From positions 19,595 to 83,594 of the forward strand of contig JBKPSO010000085.1 in the NCBI GenBank assembly GCA_046735055.1: 64,000 nt of DNA, read 5' to 3'. Of this stretch, positions 1 through 8,810 are shown piece by piece. The stretch is from DATBLE01 sp046735055 (GTDB taxonomy: Bacteria > Actinomycetota > Thermoleophilia > Gaiellales > Gaiellaceae). The position numbers and the translations under genes were made by a program. The notes under the pieces are model-generated. The model did not search any database. It saw only the letters and a program-made list of their open reading frames with translations, and was not told where the DNA came from. The number at the start of each line of letters is the position of its first letter. Positions within the stretch are counted from its first letter, which is position 1.

Positions 1-372
1 CCCGAGCACCGAGCGCAGGGTCGTCTGGGCGATCTGCGAGGTCGCGACCATGAAGTTCTCGACCTGGACGATCGCGTCCTTCGGGGCGACGATCCGGAAG
101 TAGGCGACGGCGTTCACCCGGACGGGGACGTTGTCCTTTGTGATCACCTCCTGCGGAGGGATCGTCAGCGTGATCGTCCGCAGGTCGACCTTGACCATCC
201 GGTCGACGATCGGGATCAGGATGAAGAGCCCCGGGCCTTTCGGCTCCGGCAGCAGTCGGCCGAGGCGGAAGACGATGCCGCGCTCGTACTCGCGCGCGAC
301 CTTGATAGCCGCGAACAGGAACAGCACCGCGAGCACGACGACGATGACGACGACGACGATGGCGGCGGTCAC
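1..372 (-). CDS. Slipin / stomatin-like SPFH protein (partial)
   Basis: Only the first 124 codons are present; the gene runs off the left edge. The GTG start at 372 opens a Val/Ile-rich N-terminal membrane segment, then the start of an SPFH/Band 7 domain (REYERGIVFRLGRL, GLFILIPIVDRMVKVDLR, VNAVAYFRI). Bacterial slipins form oligomeric scaffolds at the membrane and are processed by, or act with, NfeD proteases. The nfeD gene lies 26 bp upstream on the same strand, which is the classic NfeD-slipin pair and supports co-transcription. The family is clear from sequence; the cellular role is known only generally. Confidence 0.9.
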   Translation of the reverse strand, partial: MTAAIVVVVIVVVLAVLFLFAAIKVAREYERGIVFRLGRLLPEPKGPGLFILIPIVDRMVKVDLRTITLTIPPQEVITKDNVPVRVNAVAYFRIVAPKDAIVQVENFMVATSQIAQTTLRSVLG

Positions 373-398
373 GGGACGATCTTAGTTGCCTGTGGGCA

Positions 399-1727
399 CT
401 AGACGGCGGCAGGGGTGCGCGCCGGCCGCACGATCAGCTCGAGGCCGTCCACACCGACGACGTCGACCTCCTCGCCGGGGTCGAGCGGCTCGCCGTCCTC
501 GCTCCGGGCCTGCCAGAGCTCGCCGCGGACGGAGACGAGCCCGCCGCGCCGAACCTGGCCGTGGGTGCCAATGATCAGGTTCGGGCCGACCGCGGCCGGG
601 CGGCGGCGGATCTGCAGCGCCTTCGCCAGCGCGAGCCCGAAGAAGGCCGAGAACGTGCCGGCGATGGCGAGTGCCACCGGCAGAGAGACCTGGTACCCGG
701 AGCCTGCAGGCTGGAACAGGATCAAGCTGCCGAAAACGAAGAGGACGGCGCCGGCGACGGTGAGCGCGCCGTGGCTGAAGGCGACGAAGAGCTCGGTGAT
801 CCAGCAGGCGAACGCGGCGCCGATCAGCAGCAGTCCGGCCCAGTTGGTCGGCAGCACGTCGAGGCCATAGAACGCGATCGCGAGGGACAGCACGCCGAAC
901 GTGGCCGGGAAGATCAAGCCCGGGTGCCAGAGCTCGATCACGATCCCGAGCACACCCAGCGACAGCATCAGCGCGATCAGGTTCGGGTCGATCAGGGTGT
1001 CGAGCAGGCGCTGCCAGAAGCTCATCTTGGCGGTCGTGATCTCGGCACCGGCCGTGTGCAGCACGAAGCCCTTCGGGATCGTCTTCTGGCCGTCGATCTT
1101 CCGCAGCAGCGCAGGCAGCGTCGGCGCGATCACGTCGATCACGTTCTGCTGCAGCGCCGCATAGGCGGGGAGGTTCGACGCCTTGCGAACCGCGGCATCC
1201 GCCCACTTGACGTTCCGCCCGTGCGTCTTGGCGAGCACCTTCAGCGACGCGGCGGCGTCGTTCACGACCTTGCGGCGCAGGTCGCTCTGGATGTTCTCGC
1301 CGCCGAGGTTGATCGGCGTCGAGGAGCCGATGTTGGTCTGCGGCGCCATCGCGAGGATGTCCGCCGCCTGCCCGATCCAGACGCCGGCGGACGCCGCGCG
1401 CGCGCCGTTCGGCGAGACGTAGACGATCACCGGGATCTTCGAGGCGAGCTCCTTCTTGACGATCTTGCGCATCGACTCCGAGAGCCCGCCCGGGGTGTCG
1501 AGCAGGATCGCGACCGCGTCGTAGCCGTCGCTGTTCGCGCGGTCGATCTCGTCGTTCACGTAGCTCTGGGTGACGGGGTTGACGTCGTTGGCGAACTCGA
1601 CGGCGAGCACGCGCGGTCGCTCCAGGCGCTTCTGAGCGGGTTCGCCGGCGAAGCTCGGCCCGACGAACAGGAACGCTGCGAGGAGGGTCAGCGAGACGAG
1701 AAGTGCCCGCAGGAAAGCCGTTCTCAC
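399..1727 (-). CDS. nfeD: NfeD family membrane serine protease (ClpP-class, full length)
   Basis: 442 aa from a GTG at 1727. I rejected longer in-frame extensions because the signal peptide (RTAFLRALLVSLTLLAAF) starts here. Domain order: signal peptide, ClpP/crotonase-like Ser protease domain (LLDTPGGLSESMRKI; nucleophile region NGARAASAG; MAPQTNIGSSTPI), four to five membrane segments, and a C-terminal NfeD OB-fold (GTHGQVRRGGLVSVRGE). Family members cleave hydrophobic C-termini of slipins, and a slipin gene follows directly. A possible -10 box (TAGAAT, 1738-1743, minus strand) lies 10 bases before the start. Confidence 0.92.
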   Translation of the reverse strand: MRTAFLRALLVSLTLLAAFLFVGPSFAGEPAQKRLERPRVLAVEFANDVNPVTQSYVNDEIDRANSDGYDAVAILLDTPGGLSESMRKIVKKELASKIPVIVYVSPNGARAASAGVWIGQAADILAMAPQTNIGSSTPINLGGENIQSDLRRKVVNDAAASLKVLAKTHGRNVKWADAAVRKASNLPAYAALQQNVIDVIAPTLPALLRKIDGQKTIPKGFVLHTAGAEITTAKMSFWQRLLDTLIDPNLIALMLSLGVLGIVIELWHPGLIFPATFGVLSLAIAFYGLDVLPTNWAGLLLIGAAFACWITELFVAFSHGALTVAGAVLFVFGSLILFQPAGSGYQVSLPVALAIAGTFSAFFGLALAKALQIRRRPAAVGPNLIIGTHGQVRRGGLVSVRGELWQARSEDGEPLDPGEEVDVVGVDGLELIVRPARTPAAV

Positions 1728-1797
1728 AGCCGTAAGGATTCTATCAACGGGTGTCCGGCTGACTTTCGGCGCGGGCACACTGGCCGAAGACCTCGAC

Positions 1798-3735
1798 GTG
1801 AAGACGCTCCGCCTTGTCCTGCTGCTCCTGGTCGCCTCGCCCGCCGCGGCGCGCGCCGCGGATGCAACGATCGTCTCGCAGGACCTCCCGATCGGAGTCG
1901 TGCGGATGCCGGCCGCGGCGGTTGCGCCGATCCGCTTCGACCTGGTCGGGCTCCACTGGCAGGGCTCGGGGCGCGTGCTGTTCCGGACGCGCACCCAGGC
2001 GGGCCGCTGGGGTCGCTGGCAGCGGGTCGATCCGGAAGGCGAGGACCTCCCGGATCCGCGCAGCCTCGAGGCTCGCGGCAGGGGGCGGGGCTGGCATCTC
2101 GGCAATCCCTACTGGGTGGGGCCGTCCGACCGGATTGCCTACCGGCTCGTGGGCGACGTTCGGCGGCTGCGCGCCTGGTACGTCTGGAGCCCCTCGGGTC
2201 ACGCCGCCGTGCGCCGGGTCTCGATGGCGGGCTCGCCGCAGATCGTCCCGCGTCAGGAGTGGGGCGCGAACGAGGCGATCAGGCGCGCGCCGCCGCGCTA
2301 CGCGAAGGGCGTTTTCTTTGCGATCGTGCACCACACGGCGGGGACGAACGCCTACGGGCCGGGAGCGTCAGCGGCGATCGTCCGCGGGATCGAGCTCTAC
2401 CACGTGCGCGGGAACCACTGGAACGACATCGGCTACAACTTTCTCGTCGATCGCTACGGGCAGGTGTTCGAAGGCCGAGCGGGCGGGATCGATCGCAACG
2501 TGATCGGCGCCCAGGCCGAGGGGTTCAACACCGGCTCGGTCGGGATTGCCGTGATCGGCAACTACCAGACCCGGACGGTCTCGCTTCCCACGCAGAACGC
2601 GCTTGCCGCGCTGCTCGCCTGGCGGCTCGACGTTGCGCATGTCGATCCGCTCGGCACGGTCACCTGGATCTCGGGAGGAAATCCGAAGTTCAAGCGTGGC
2701 ATGCCGGTCACTCTGCGTGCGATCTCGGGCCATCGAGACACCGGTTTCACGTCCTGTCCCGGCACCAGGCTCTACGCGAAGCTCCCCGACCTCGCGCGCC
2801 AGGTCGCGTCGATCGGGCTGCCGAAGCTCTACGCGCCGGCGGTGAAGGGATCGCTCGGCGGACCGATTGTCTTCTCGGCCCGGCTCTCCCAGGCCGGAAG
2901 CTGGACGGTGACGGTGCGCGACGCCGCCGGCACGGTCGTCGCGCGGGCGACCGGCCGTGGCGCGACGATCGCCTGGACGTGGAACTCCGCCGGACGGCGC
3001 GGCGGCAACTACACATGGACGATGGAAGCGGGGCCGGCGACCCGGCCGGCGCGAGGGACGTTCGCCCGTGCCCCCGCGCCGCCCCCCTCGCCCGTGCCTC
3101 CCGCACGGCCCCCCTTGCCCGTGCCTCCGTCGCTCCTCTCCGGCCTGCACGTCGATCCATCGGTGATCTCGCCCGACGGCGACGGGATTGCCGACTTGTT
3201 GACGATCACGTACGCGCTTACCGCCCGAGCGGCGGTCACGGCGACGGTCTCGGATGCCGCCTCCGGCGCCGTTGTCGCGACCCTGTTCAGCGGTCAGCTC
3301 CAGGGCGCCCGCACGCAGTCGTTCCCGTATGCGGCGCAGGGCCTGGCCGACGGGGCATACACGCTGACGATCTCCGCCGCCGGCGAGGACGGGCGAACGG
3401 GTCGCGCCCAGGCGCCGTTCTCGATCGACCGGACGCTCTCGACGCTGACGCTCAGCACCGGAACGATCACGCCGAACGGGGACGGCGCCGACGACTCGGT
3501 CCAGATCGGCTTCGTGCTCAACGCCCTCGCCGACGTGACGGTGCAGATCGAGCAAGGCGGAGTGCTGATCGCGACCGTGTTCTCGGGGCCGCTGGGGCCG
3601 GGAAGCCAGCAGGTCGCGTGGGACGGCACGAGCGGGGGGGCGCCCGTCGCCGCTGGGCCCTACGCGGTCGCGGTGATCGTTCGCGGGCCGTTTGGAGAGA
3701 CGCGGCACGAGGCCGCGGTCACGGTCATCCGCTAG
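1798..3735 (+). CDS. Secreted PGRP/amidase_2 peptidoglycan amidase with FlgD-like Ig repeats
   Basis: 645 aa from a GTG. A signal peptide (LRLVLLLLVASPAAARA) is followed by a region of unknown role and an amidase_2/PGRP domain at about residues 150-340. Zinc ligands are visible: His178 (VHHTAG), His312 (GHRDTG) and Cys320 (SCPG), as expected for an N-acetylmuramoyl-L-alanine amidase. After a Pro-rich linker (about 420-445) come two FlgD/gliding-type Ig-like repeats, each beginning with an SPDGDG or TPNGDG loop, likely for wall binding or extension. The gene is divergent from nfeD. Hydrolysis of the MurNAc-L-Ala bond is a family inference; substrate preference cannot be read from sequence. Confidence 0.9.
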   Translation: MKTLRLVLLLLVASPAAARAADATIVSQDLPIGVVRMPAAAVAPIRFDLVGLHWQGSGRVLFRTRTQAGRWGRWQRVDPEGEDLPDPRSLEARGRGRGWHLGNPYWVGPSDRIAYRLVGDVRRLRAWYVWSPSGHAAVRRVSMAGSPQIVPRQEWGANEAIRRAPPRYAKGVFFAIVHHTAGTNAYGPGASAAIVRGIELYHVRGNHWNDIGYNFLVDRYGQVFEGRAGGIDRNVIGAQAEGFNTGSVGIAVIGNYQTRTVSLPTQNALAALLAWRLDVAHVDPLGTVTWISGGNPKFKRGMPVTLRAISGHRDTGFTSCPGTRLYAKLPDLARQVASIGLPKLYAPAVKGSLGGPIVFSARLSQAGSWTVTVRDAAGTVVARATGRGATIAWTWNSAGRRGGNYTWTMEAGPATRPARGTFARAPAPPPSPVPPARPPLPVPPSLLSGLHVDPSVISPDGDGIADLLTITYALTARAAVTATVSDAASGAVVATLFSGQLQGARTQSFPYAAQGLADGAYTLTISAAGEDGRTGRAQAPFSIDRTLSTLTLSTGTITPNGDGADDSVQIGFVLNALADVTVQIEQGGVLIATVFSGPLGPGSQQVAWDGTSGGAPVAAGPYAVAVIVRGPFGETRHEAAVTVIR

Positions 3736-3743
3736 GGCCCGTT

Positions 3744-3749
3744 TAGACT
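3744..3749 (+). promoter_or_regulatory. -10 box of leaderless ECF sigma/fab operon
   Basis: TAGACT followed by a 7-base spacer and the ATG at 3757. The distance places the transcription start at or next to the start codon. Confidence 0.5.
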
Positions 3750-3756
3750 CAGGCCC

Positions 3757-4356
3757 ATGCAACCTCTGGGCAGGCGCCGTCGTCAGAAGATCGAGCTGCG
3801 GCCGATCCGGCCGCTCGCCTACGAGAAGCTGAGCGACCCGATCTTGGTACAGAGAGCGAAGGACGGCGACCAGGCTGCGCTGGCGGCGCTGTGCGAGCGG
3901 CATGCGCCGCGCGTCGAGCGACTTGCCGCGCACATTCTCGCCGACCCCGAGGACGCCGGTGACGCAGCACAGGAGGCGCTCGCGAAGCTGTGCGTCCGCC
4001 TGAAGCAGTTCCGCGGCGAGTCGCAGTTCACGACCTGGCTGCATCGCCTCGTCGTCAACACCTGTCGCGACGTGGCGGAACGGCAGCGGGCGCGGCGGTG
4101 CGAGCCGCTGATCGAGGATCGCCGCGAAGCCTCCGACGGCGATCCGACGCGGGCGCTCGCCCTCGCCGAGCTCCGCTCGGAGCTCTCCGCCGAGCTCGCT
4201 TCCATCTCCGCCCAGCAGGCGCGGGTGGTCGTGCTCAAGGATGCCTTCGAGTGGTCCTTCGCCGAGATCGCCTCGCGCGACGGGATCCCCGTCGGCACGG
4301 CGAAGTGCTATGCGCACCGCGCGCGGAGCTCGTTGCGCGAGCGGTTGGCGAAATGA
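3757..4356 (+). CDS. ECF-type RNA polymerase sigma factor
   Basis: 199 aa. Region 2 is seen around residues 28-95 (LVQRAKDGDQAALAALCERH; DAGDAAQEALAKLC; FTTWLHRLVVNTCRD) and region 4 around 140-195 (ELASISAQQARVVVLKDAFE, then a helix-turn-helix ending GTAKCYAHRARSSLRERL). It has a basic N-terminal extension of about 25 residues and no linked anti-sigma gene. Its stop overlaps the fabZ start (ATGA), so the sigma factor is translated as the first gene of a fatty acid synthesis operon. That placement hints at a link to membrane lipid supply, but its regulon cannot be told from sequence. Confidence 0.93.
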   Translation: MQPLGRRRRQKIELRPIRPLAYEKLSDPILVQRAKDGDQAALAALCERHAPRVERLAAHILADPEDAGDAAQEALAKLCVRLKQFRGESQFTTWLHRLVVNTCRDVAERQRARRCEPLIEDRREASDGDPTRALALAELRSELSAELASISAQQARVVVLKDAFEWSFAEIASRDGIPVGTAKCYAHRARSSLRERLAK

Positions 4357-4799
4357 CCGTCCCGCAGGCGCCGTTCGGTCGGGACGTGATCGAGACGATC
4401 ATCCCCCACCGGGACCCCTTCCTCTTTCTCGACGAGGTGCTCGAGCTCGAGCCGGGCGTGCGCGTGGTCGCCCGCAGGCGCGTGACCGGGGACGAGTGGT
4501 TCTTCCCGGGGCACTTTCCCGGCCGGCCGATCATGCCCGGCGTGATCATGGTCGAGGCGCTCGCGCAGGCGGGCGCGATCGCAGCGCTCGCGCTGGAGGA
4601 GAACCGGGGGAAGCTCGCGCTGTTCGCCGGGATCGACGACGTCCGGTTCAAGCGATTGGTCGAGCCCGGAGACGAGCTCACCCTCGTCTGCGAGATCGAG
4701 GCTGCGCGAGGACCGGTCGGTCGCGGCCGTGCGACCGCGCGTGTCGGCGACGAGCTCGCCGTCCGCGGAACGCTGACCTTCGCGACCGCCGCGCAATGA
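4353..4799 (+). CDS. fabZ: FabZ-type 3-hydroxyacyl-ACP dehydratase
   Basis: 148 aa hot-dog fold dehydratase. It contains the FabZ signatures IIPHRDPFLFLDEV and the catalytic-region motif WFFPGHFPGRPIMPGVIMVEALAQ (His in PGHFPGRP; the acid in the VEALAQ helix). It dehydrates 3-hydroxyacyl-ACP to trans-2-enoyl-ACP in type II fatty acid elongation. The ATG at 4353 overlaps the sigma factor stop, and the stop overlaps the fabH start at 4796 (ATGA), so translation is coupled on both sides. The length fits FabZ rather than the longer FabA isomerase. Confidence 0.93.
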   Translation: MTVPQAPFGRDVIETIIPHRDPFLFLDEVLELEPGVRVVARRRVTGDEWFFPGHFPGRPIMPGVIMVEALAQAGAIAALALEENRGKLALFAGIDDVRFKRLVEPGDELTLVCEIEAARGPVGRGRATARVGDELAVRGTLTFATAAQ

Positions 4800-5803
4800 T
4801 CGCGACCACGAACGGAACGCCGATCTCGATCACCGGGCTCGGGTGTCACGTGCCGGAGCGTGTGGTCACGAACGACGACCTCTCGAAGCTCGTCGACACT
4901 TCCGACGAGTGGATCCGCACGCGGACCGGAATCCGCGAGCGGCGCTACGCGGCGGACCACGAGGCGCTCTCCGACATCGCCCTGCCGGCGGCGAGGCTCG
5001 CGCTCGAGCGATCGGAAACCCACCCGGCGGAACTGGACCTCCTGATCGTCGCCACGGTCACCCCGGACATGATCTTTCCGTCGACTGCCGCGATTCTCGC
5101 CGACCGGCTCGGCGCGACCGACGCCGCTGCGTACGACCTCTCGGCCGGCTGCACGGGGTTCATGTACGGGATCGCGCAGGCGGCCGGGATGCTCGCCGCA
5201 GGTCTCAGCCGGCGCTCGCTCGTCGTCGGGGCGGACGTGCTCTCGAAGGTGATGAACTTCGCCGACCGCTCGACCTGCGTCCTCTTCGGCGACGGCGCCG
5301 GCGCGGCCGTCCTCGAGCGGGTCCCCGCGGAGGGGTTCCTCGGCTTCGAGCTCGGCGCCGACGGCGCGGGCGGCGTCGACCTGCAGATGCCGGCCGGCGG
5401 GTCACGGCTGCCCGCATCTGCGGAGACGGTCGCGGGCGGCCTTCACTATGTGCAGATGAACGGCCGGCAGATATTCAAGTTCGCGACCCGCGTCCTCGTC
5501 AGCTCGGCCGAGAGCCTGCTGGCGAAGACCGGAGTGGCGATCGACGAGGTGGACGTCTACGTTCCTCACCAGGCAAACGTCAGGATCATCGATCATGCCG
5601 TTGCCAAGCTCGGAATCCCGGAGGAACGCGTGGTCATGAACGTCGATCGCTACGGCAACACCTCGTCGGCCTCGATCCCGCTCGCGCTGGCGGAGGCGGT
5701 GGCCGACGGGCGCGTTCGGAAGGGGTCGATGGTGCTGATGACGGGGATGGGAGCAGGGTTGACGTGGGGGTCGGCGCTGATGCGATGGACGGAGGCGGCA
5801 TGA
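4796..5803 (+). CDS. fabH: 3-oxoacyl-ACP synthase III (KAS III)
   Basis: 335 aa thiolase-fold enzyme that condenses a primer acyl-CoA with malonyl-ACP to start fatty acid synthesis. The catalytic triad is visible: Cys119 (SAGCTG), His258 (VPHQAN) and Asn288 (YGNTSS). The N-terminal motif TGLGCHVPERVVTN and WIRTRTGIRERR are typical of FabH. The ATG start overlaps the fabZ stop and the stop overlaps the fabD start. Whether it prefers straight or branched primers cannot be decided here. Confidence 0.96.
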   Translation: MIATTNGTPISITGLGCHVPERVVTNDDLSKLVDTSDEWIRTRTGIRERRYAADHEALSDIALPAARLALERSETHPAELDLLIVATVTPDMIFPSTAAILADRLGATDAAAYDLSAGCTGFMYGIAQAAGMLAAGLSRRSLVVGADVLSKVMNFADRSTCVLFGDGAGAAVLERVPAEGFLGFELGADGAGGVDLQMPAGGSRLPASAETVAGGLHYVQMNGRQIFKFATRVLVSSAESLLAKTGVAIDEVDVYVPHQANVRIIDHAVAKLGIPEERVVMNVDRYGNTSSASIPLALAEAVADGRVRKGSMVLMTGMGAGLTWGSALMRWTEAA

Positions 5804-6723
5804 AAATTGCATTTTGCTTCCCAGGCCAGGGCTCGCTCGCCCAGGGGATGGGCAAGGACATCGCCGAGTCGGTCCCGGAGGCGATGGAGGTGTTCGACCG
5901 GGGCAGCGAGGCCTCTGGCCTAGATCTGCGGCGGCTGTGCTTCGACTCACCGCTCGAGGAGATCGTCGAGACGGAGGTGCAGCAACCGGCGCTCGTCGCG
6001 ACGAGCCTGGCGACCCTTGCGGCGCTGCGGGCCCGTGGCATCCGGCCCGACTACGTGATCGGGCACTCGGTCGGCGAGTTCGCCGCGCTGGCCGCCGCCA
6101 AGTCGGTCGGCATCCGCGAGACCATCGCGCTCGTTCGCGAGCGCGGGCTCGCGATGGCCGAGGCCGCCAGGGAGCGTCCCGGCTCGATGGCGGCGATCCT
6201 CGGTCTGGACGACGAGGTCGTCGAGCGGCTCTGCCGGAAGATCCTCGGCGTGTGGCCCGCGAACTACAACTGTCCGGGTCAGATCGTCGTCTCGGGCGAG
6301 CACGACGCTGTCGACGAGTGCTGTGCGAAGGCAGAGGAGGAAGGCGCGAGGAGGACCGTGAAGCTGAAGGTCTCGGGCGCGTTCCACTCGCCGCTGGTCG
6401 CGCGGGCGGCCGAACGGCTGCGGCCGGCGGTCGAGCGTGTGCCCTTCGGCGAGCCCGAAGCCGCCTTCATGTCGACGGTGACGGCGCGGTTCGAGGAGGC
6501 GCAACGGATGGGCGCACTGCTCGTCGACCAGTTGACCGCACCGGTGCGCTTCACCCAGGCGGCGTCCGAGCTCGTCAAGGACGGCGTGCGCACGTTCGTC
6601 GAGGTCGGGCCCGGGAACGTGCTCTCCGGCCTGCTCAAGCGCATCGACCGGAGCGTGAAGGCGATCTCCGTCAACGACCTGCCCACGCTGGAGCGGATCA
6701 AGGAGCTGCTCCCGTCGGCGTGA
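5800..6723 (+). CDS. fabD: Malonyl-CoA:ACP transacylase
   Basis: 307 aa. It carries the FPGQGSLAQGMG opening, the nucleophile Ser90 in GHSVGEF and the catalytic His196 in SGAFHSPLV. It loads malonyl groups from malonyl-CoA onto acyl carrier protein, feeding FabH and FabF. The ATG at 5800 overlaps the fabH stop and the stop is shared with the GTG start of fabG (GTGA). Length and motifs match the standard single-domain FabD. Confidence 0.96.
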   Translation: MKIAFCFPGQGSLAQGMGKDIAESVPEAMEVFDRGSEASGLDLRRLCFDSPLEEIVETEVQQPALVATSLATLAALRARGIRPDYVIGHSVGEFAALAAAKSVGIRETIALVRERGLAMAEAARERPGSMAAILGLDDEVVERLCRKILGVWPANYNCPGQIVVSGEHDAVDECCAKAEEEGARRTVKLKVSGAFHSPLVARAAERLRPAVERVPFGEPEAAFMSTVTARFEEAQRMGALLVDQLTAPVRFTQAASELVKDGVRTFVEVGPGNVLSGLLKRIDRSVKAISVNDLPTLERIKELLPSA

Positions 6724-7517
6724 GCGCCAGCGGCGTAGACTCGGCGGAGCCGCCCGGAAGCGGAGGTGCCGGCTTTGCCGGCGCCGGAGCGGGGGCGTTC
6801 TGTTCGCTGAAGGGAAAGCTCGCACTCGTCACCGGCGCCTCGCGCGGGATCGGTCGCGCGATCGCGGCCGAGCTGGCGCGTGCCGGGGCGGAGGTCGTCG
6901 TCGGCTGCCGGAGCGGCGTCGAGGAGACGGAGGCGCTCGCGGAGGCGATCGGCGGGCGGGCCGTGCAGGCGGACGTCGCCGATCCGGAGGAGGCCGCGCG
7001 GCTGGTCGAGGAGGCCGGCGACCTCGACATCCTCGTCAACAACGCGGGTCTGACCCGGGACGGCCTGATCGCGCGGATGTCGGACGAGGACTGGAACACG
7101 GTGCTCGACACGAACCTCGGCGGGGTCTTCCACACGTGCCGTGCCGCTGCGCGTGGGATGATGCGCCGCCGGTCGGGCGCGATCGTCAACCTGACGAGCG
7201 TGGTCGGCATCCACGGCAACCCGGGCCAGACGAACTACGCGGCCTCGAAGGCGGGGATCATCGGGTTCACGAAGTCGCTCGCGCGGGAGCTCGCGTCGCG
7301 TGGCGTTCGCGCGAACGCGGTCGCACCGGGCTACATCCAGACGGCGCTGACCGAGGTGCTGCCCGAGGAAGTGCAGCAGGCGATCCTGGCGAACACGCCT
7401 CTCGCCCGGCTCGGGACGCCGGAGGACGTCGCGGGGGCGGTACGCTTCCTCTGCTCCGACGAGGCCTCGTTCGTGACCGGCGAGGTGCTGCTCGTCGACG
7501 GCGGACTCGGGATGTGA
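6720..7517 (+). CDS. fabG: 3-oxoacyl-ACP reductase with unusual N-terminal extension
   Basis: 265 aa short-chain dehydrogenase. The NADP-binding motif (LVTGASRGIG) begins near residue 38 and the catalytic residues are Ser160, Tyr173 and Lys177, each shifted about 22 positions from the usual FabG numbering. The extra Gly/Ala-rich N-terminus (residues about 8-30) is encoded largely by a 39-bp palindromic repeat (6754-6792) that also occurs outside genes. The only ATG/GTG/TTG in frame before the fold is the GTG at 6720, which overlaps the fabD stop, so the extension is probably translated. Function is reduction of 3-oxoacyl-ACP. Confidence 0.93.
   Translation: MSASGVDSAEPPGSGGAGFAGAGAGAFCSLKGKLALVTGASRGIGRAIAAELARAGAEVVVGCRSGVEETEALAEAIGGRAVQADVADPEEAARLVEEAGDLDILVNNAGLTRDGLIARMSDEDWNTVLDTNLGGVFHTCRAAARGMMRRRSGAIVNLTSVVGIHGNPGQTNYAASKAGIIGFTKSLARELASRGVRANAVAPGYIQTALTEVLPEEVQQAILANTPLARLGTPEDVAGAVRFLCSDEASFVTGEVLLVDGGLGM
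6754..6792 (+). repeat. 39-bp palindromic repeat, copy 1 (within fabG)
   Basis: The element holds a hairpin centred on GCCGGCTTTGCCGGC (6768-6782). It matches 38 of 39 bases of the reverse complement of 32638-32676. Here it is translated as part of the FabG N-terminus. Confidence 0.8.
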
Positions 7518-7524
7518 GCAGAGC

Positions 7525-8778
7525 ATGAGCGTCAACGGGCGTCGCAGGGTCGTGATCACGGGAATGGGCGCGGTGACGCCGCTCGGCAACGACGTCGAGA
7601 CGACGTGGCAGAACCTCGTCTCCGGCCAGTCGGGCGCCGGCCGGATCACGCAGTTCGACCCCAGCGGCTACTTCGCCGAGTTCGCGTGCGAGCTGAAGGA
7701 CTTCGAGCCGACGGTCTGGATCGATCGCAAGACGTCTCGGCGGATGGACCGCTTCGCCCAGATGGTCGTCGCCGCCGCCCGGCAAGCCGAGGCCGACTCC
7801 GGGATCGACATCGCCGCCGACTCCGCGCGGATCGGCGCGTCCGTTGCGACCGGAATCGGCGGGCTGCAGTCGTTCCAGGACTGCCACACGCAGCTGCGCG
7901 AACGCGGGCCGGACCGCGTCAACCCGTTCTCGATTCCGGCGATCATCCCGAACCTCGGCGCGGGGTGGGTGTCGATCGAGCTCGGCACGCGAGGGCCGCT
8001 CTCGGCGCAGTGCACGGCGTGCGCGGCGTCGAACATGGCGATCGGCGAGGGGTCGGACGCGATTCGGCTCGGCCGGGCGGACGTGATGCTCTGCGGCGGT
8101 ACGGAGGCGCCGGTGACGGAGGTGGGGATCGCCGGCTTCGGCGCGATGCGCGCCCTCTCGCGGCGGAACGACGACCCGGAACACGCGAGCCGGCCCTTCG
8201 ACCTCGAGCGTGACGGGTTCGTGATGGGCGAGGCGGGCGCGGTACTCGTGCTCGAGGAGCTCGAGCGGGCCCGCTCGCGAGGAGCGACGATCTACGCCGA
8301 GCTCGTCGGCTACGGCGTCTCGTCGGATGCCCAGCACATCACCGAGCCCGACCCGACCGGGTTGCACCCCGCGCGCGCGATGCAGATGGCGCTCGCCGAC
8401 GCAGGGATCGACCCGTCCGAGGTCGACTACGTCAACGCGCACGGCACCTCGACGCCGCTCGGCGACGCGAGCGAGACTCGCGTGCTGAAGAAGGCGCTCG
8501 GGGAGGAGCACGCCCGCCGGACGGCGGTCTCCTCGACCAAGGGGGCCACCGGTCACTGCCTCGGCGCGGCGGGCGCGGTCGAGGCGGTCTTCACCGTGCT
8601 CGCGATCAAGGAGGGCGTCGTCCCGCCGACGATCAACTACGAGTACCCCGACCCGGAGTGCGATCTCGACTACGTCCCGAACGAGGCGCGCCCGGCCGAC
8701 GTCCGCGTTGCGATGTCGAACTCGTTCGGCTTCGGCGGCCACAACGCCTCGATCGTCATCAAGCGCTTCGAGGATTGA
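7525..8778 (+). CDS. fabF: 3-oxoacyl-ACP synthase II (KAS II)
   Basis: 417 aa condensing enzyme of fatty acid elongation. The Cys-His-His triad is visible: Cys166 (QCTACAASN), His306 (NAHGTST) and His344 (KGATGHCLGAAG); the C-terminal SFGFGGHN motif is also present. It starts 7 bp after fabG. Most bacterial clusters have acpP beside fabG or fabF, but the gap here is too small to hold it. It is the last gene of the fab operon, followed by hairpin repeats. Confidence 0.96.
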   Translation: MSVNGRRRVVITGMGAVTPLGNDVETTWQNLVSGQSGAGRITQFDPSGYFAEFACELKDFEPTVWIDRKTSRRMDRFAQMVVAAARQAEADSGIDIAADSARIGASVATGIGGLQSFQDCHTQLRERGPDRVNPFSIPAIIPNLGAGWVSIELGTRGPLSAQCTACAASNMAIGEGSDAIRLGRADVMLCGGTEAPVTEVGIAGFGAMRALSRRNDDPEHASRPFDLERDGFVMGEAGAVLVLEELERARSRGATIYAELVGYGVSSDAQHITEPDPTGLHPARAMQMALADAGIDPSEVDYVNAHGTSTPLGDASETRVLKKALGEEHARRTAVSSTKGATGHCLGAAGAVEAVFTVLAIKEGVVPPTINYEYPDPECDLDYVPNEARPADVRVAMSNSFGFGGHNASIVIKRFED

Positions 8779-8810
8779 CGTTGTGATGGCGCTCACCCCT
8801 CGCCGGCGGA

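Noticed and set aside
561..3746. Very long open reading frames antisense or out of frame to clear genes (for example 561-3746 plus, 2368-4317 minus, 7267-9651 minus, 22588-24510 minus)
   Set aside because: They overlap well-supported genes along their whole length, have Arg/Gly/Ala-rich low-complexity translations, and are expected by chance at this GC content.
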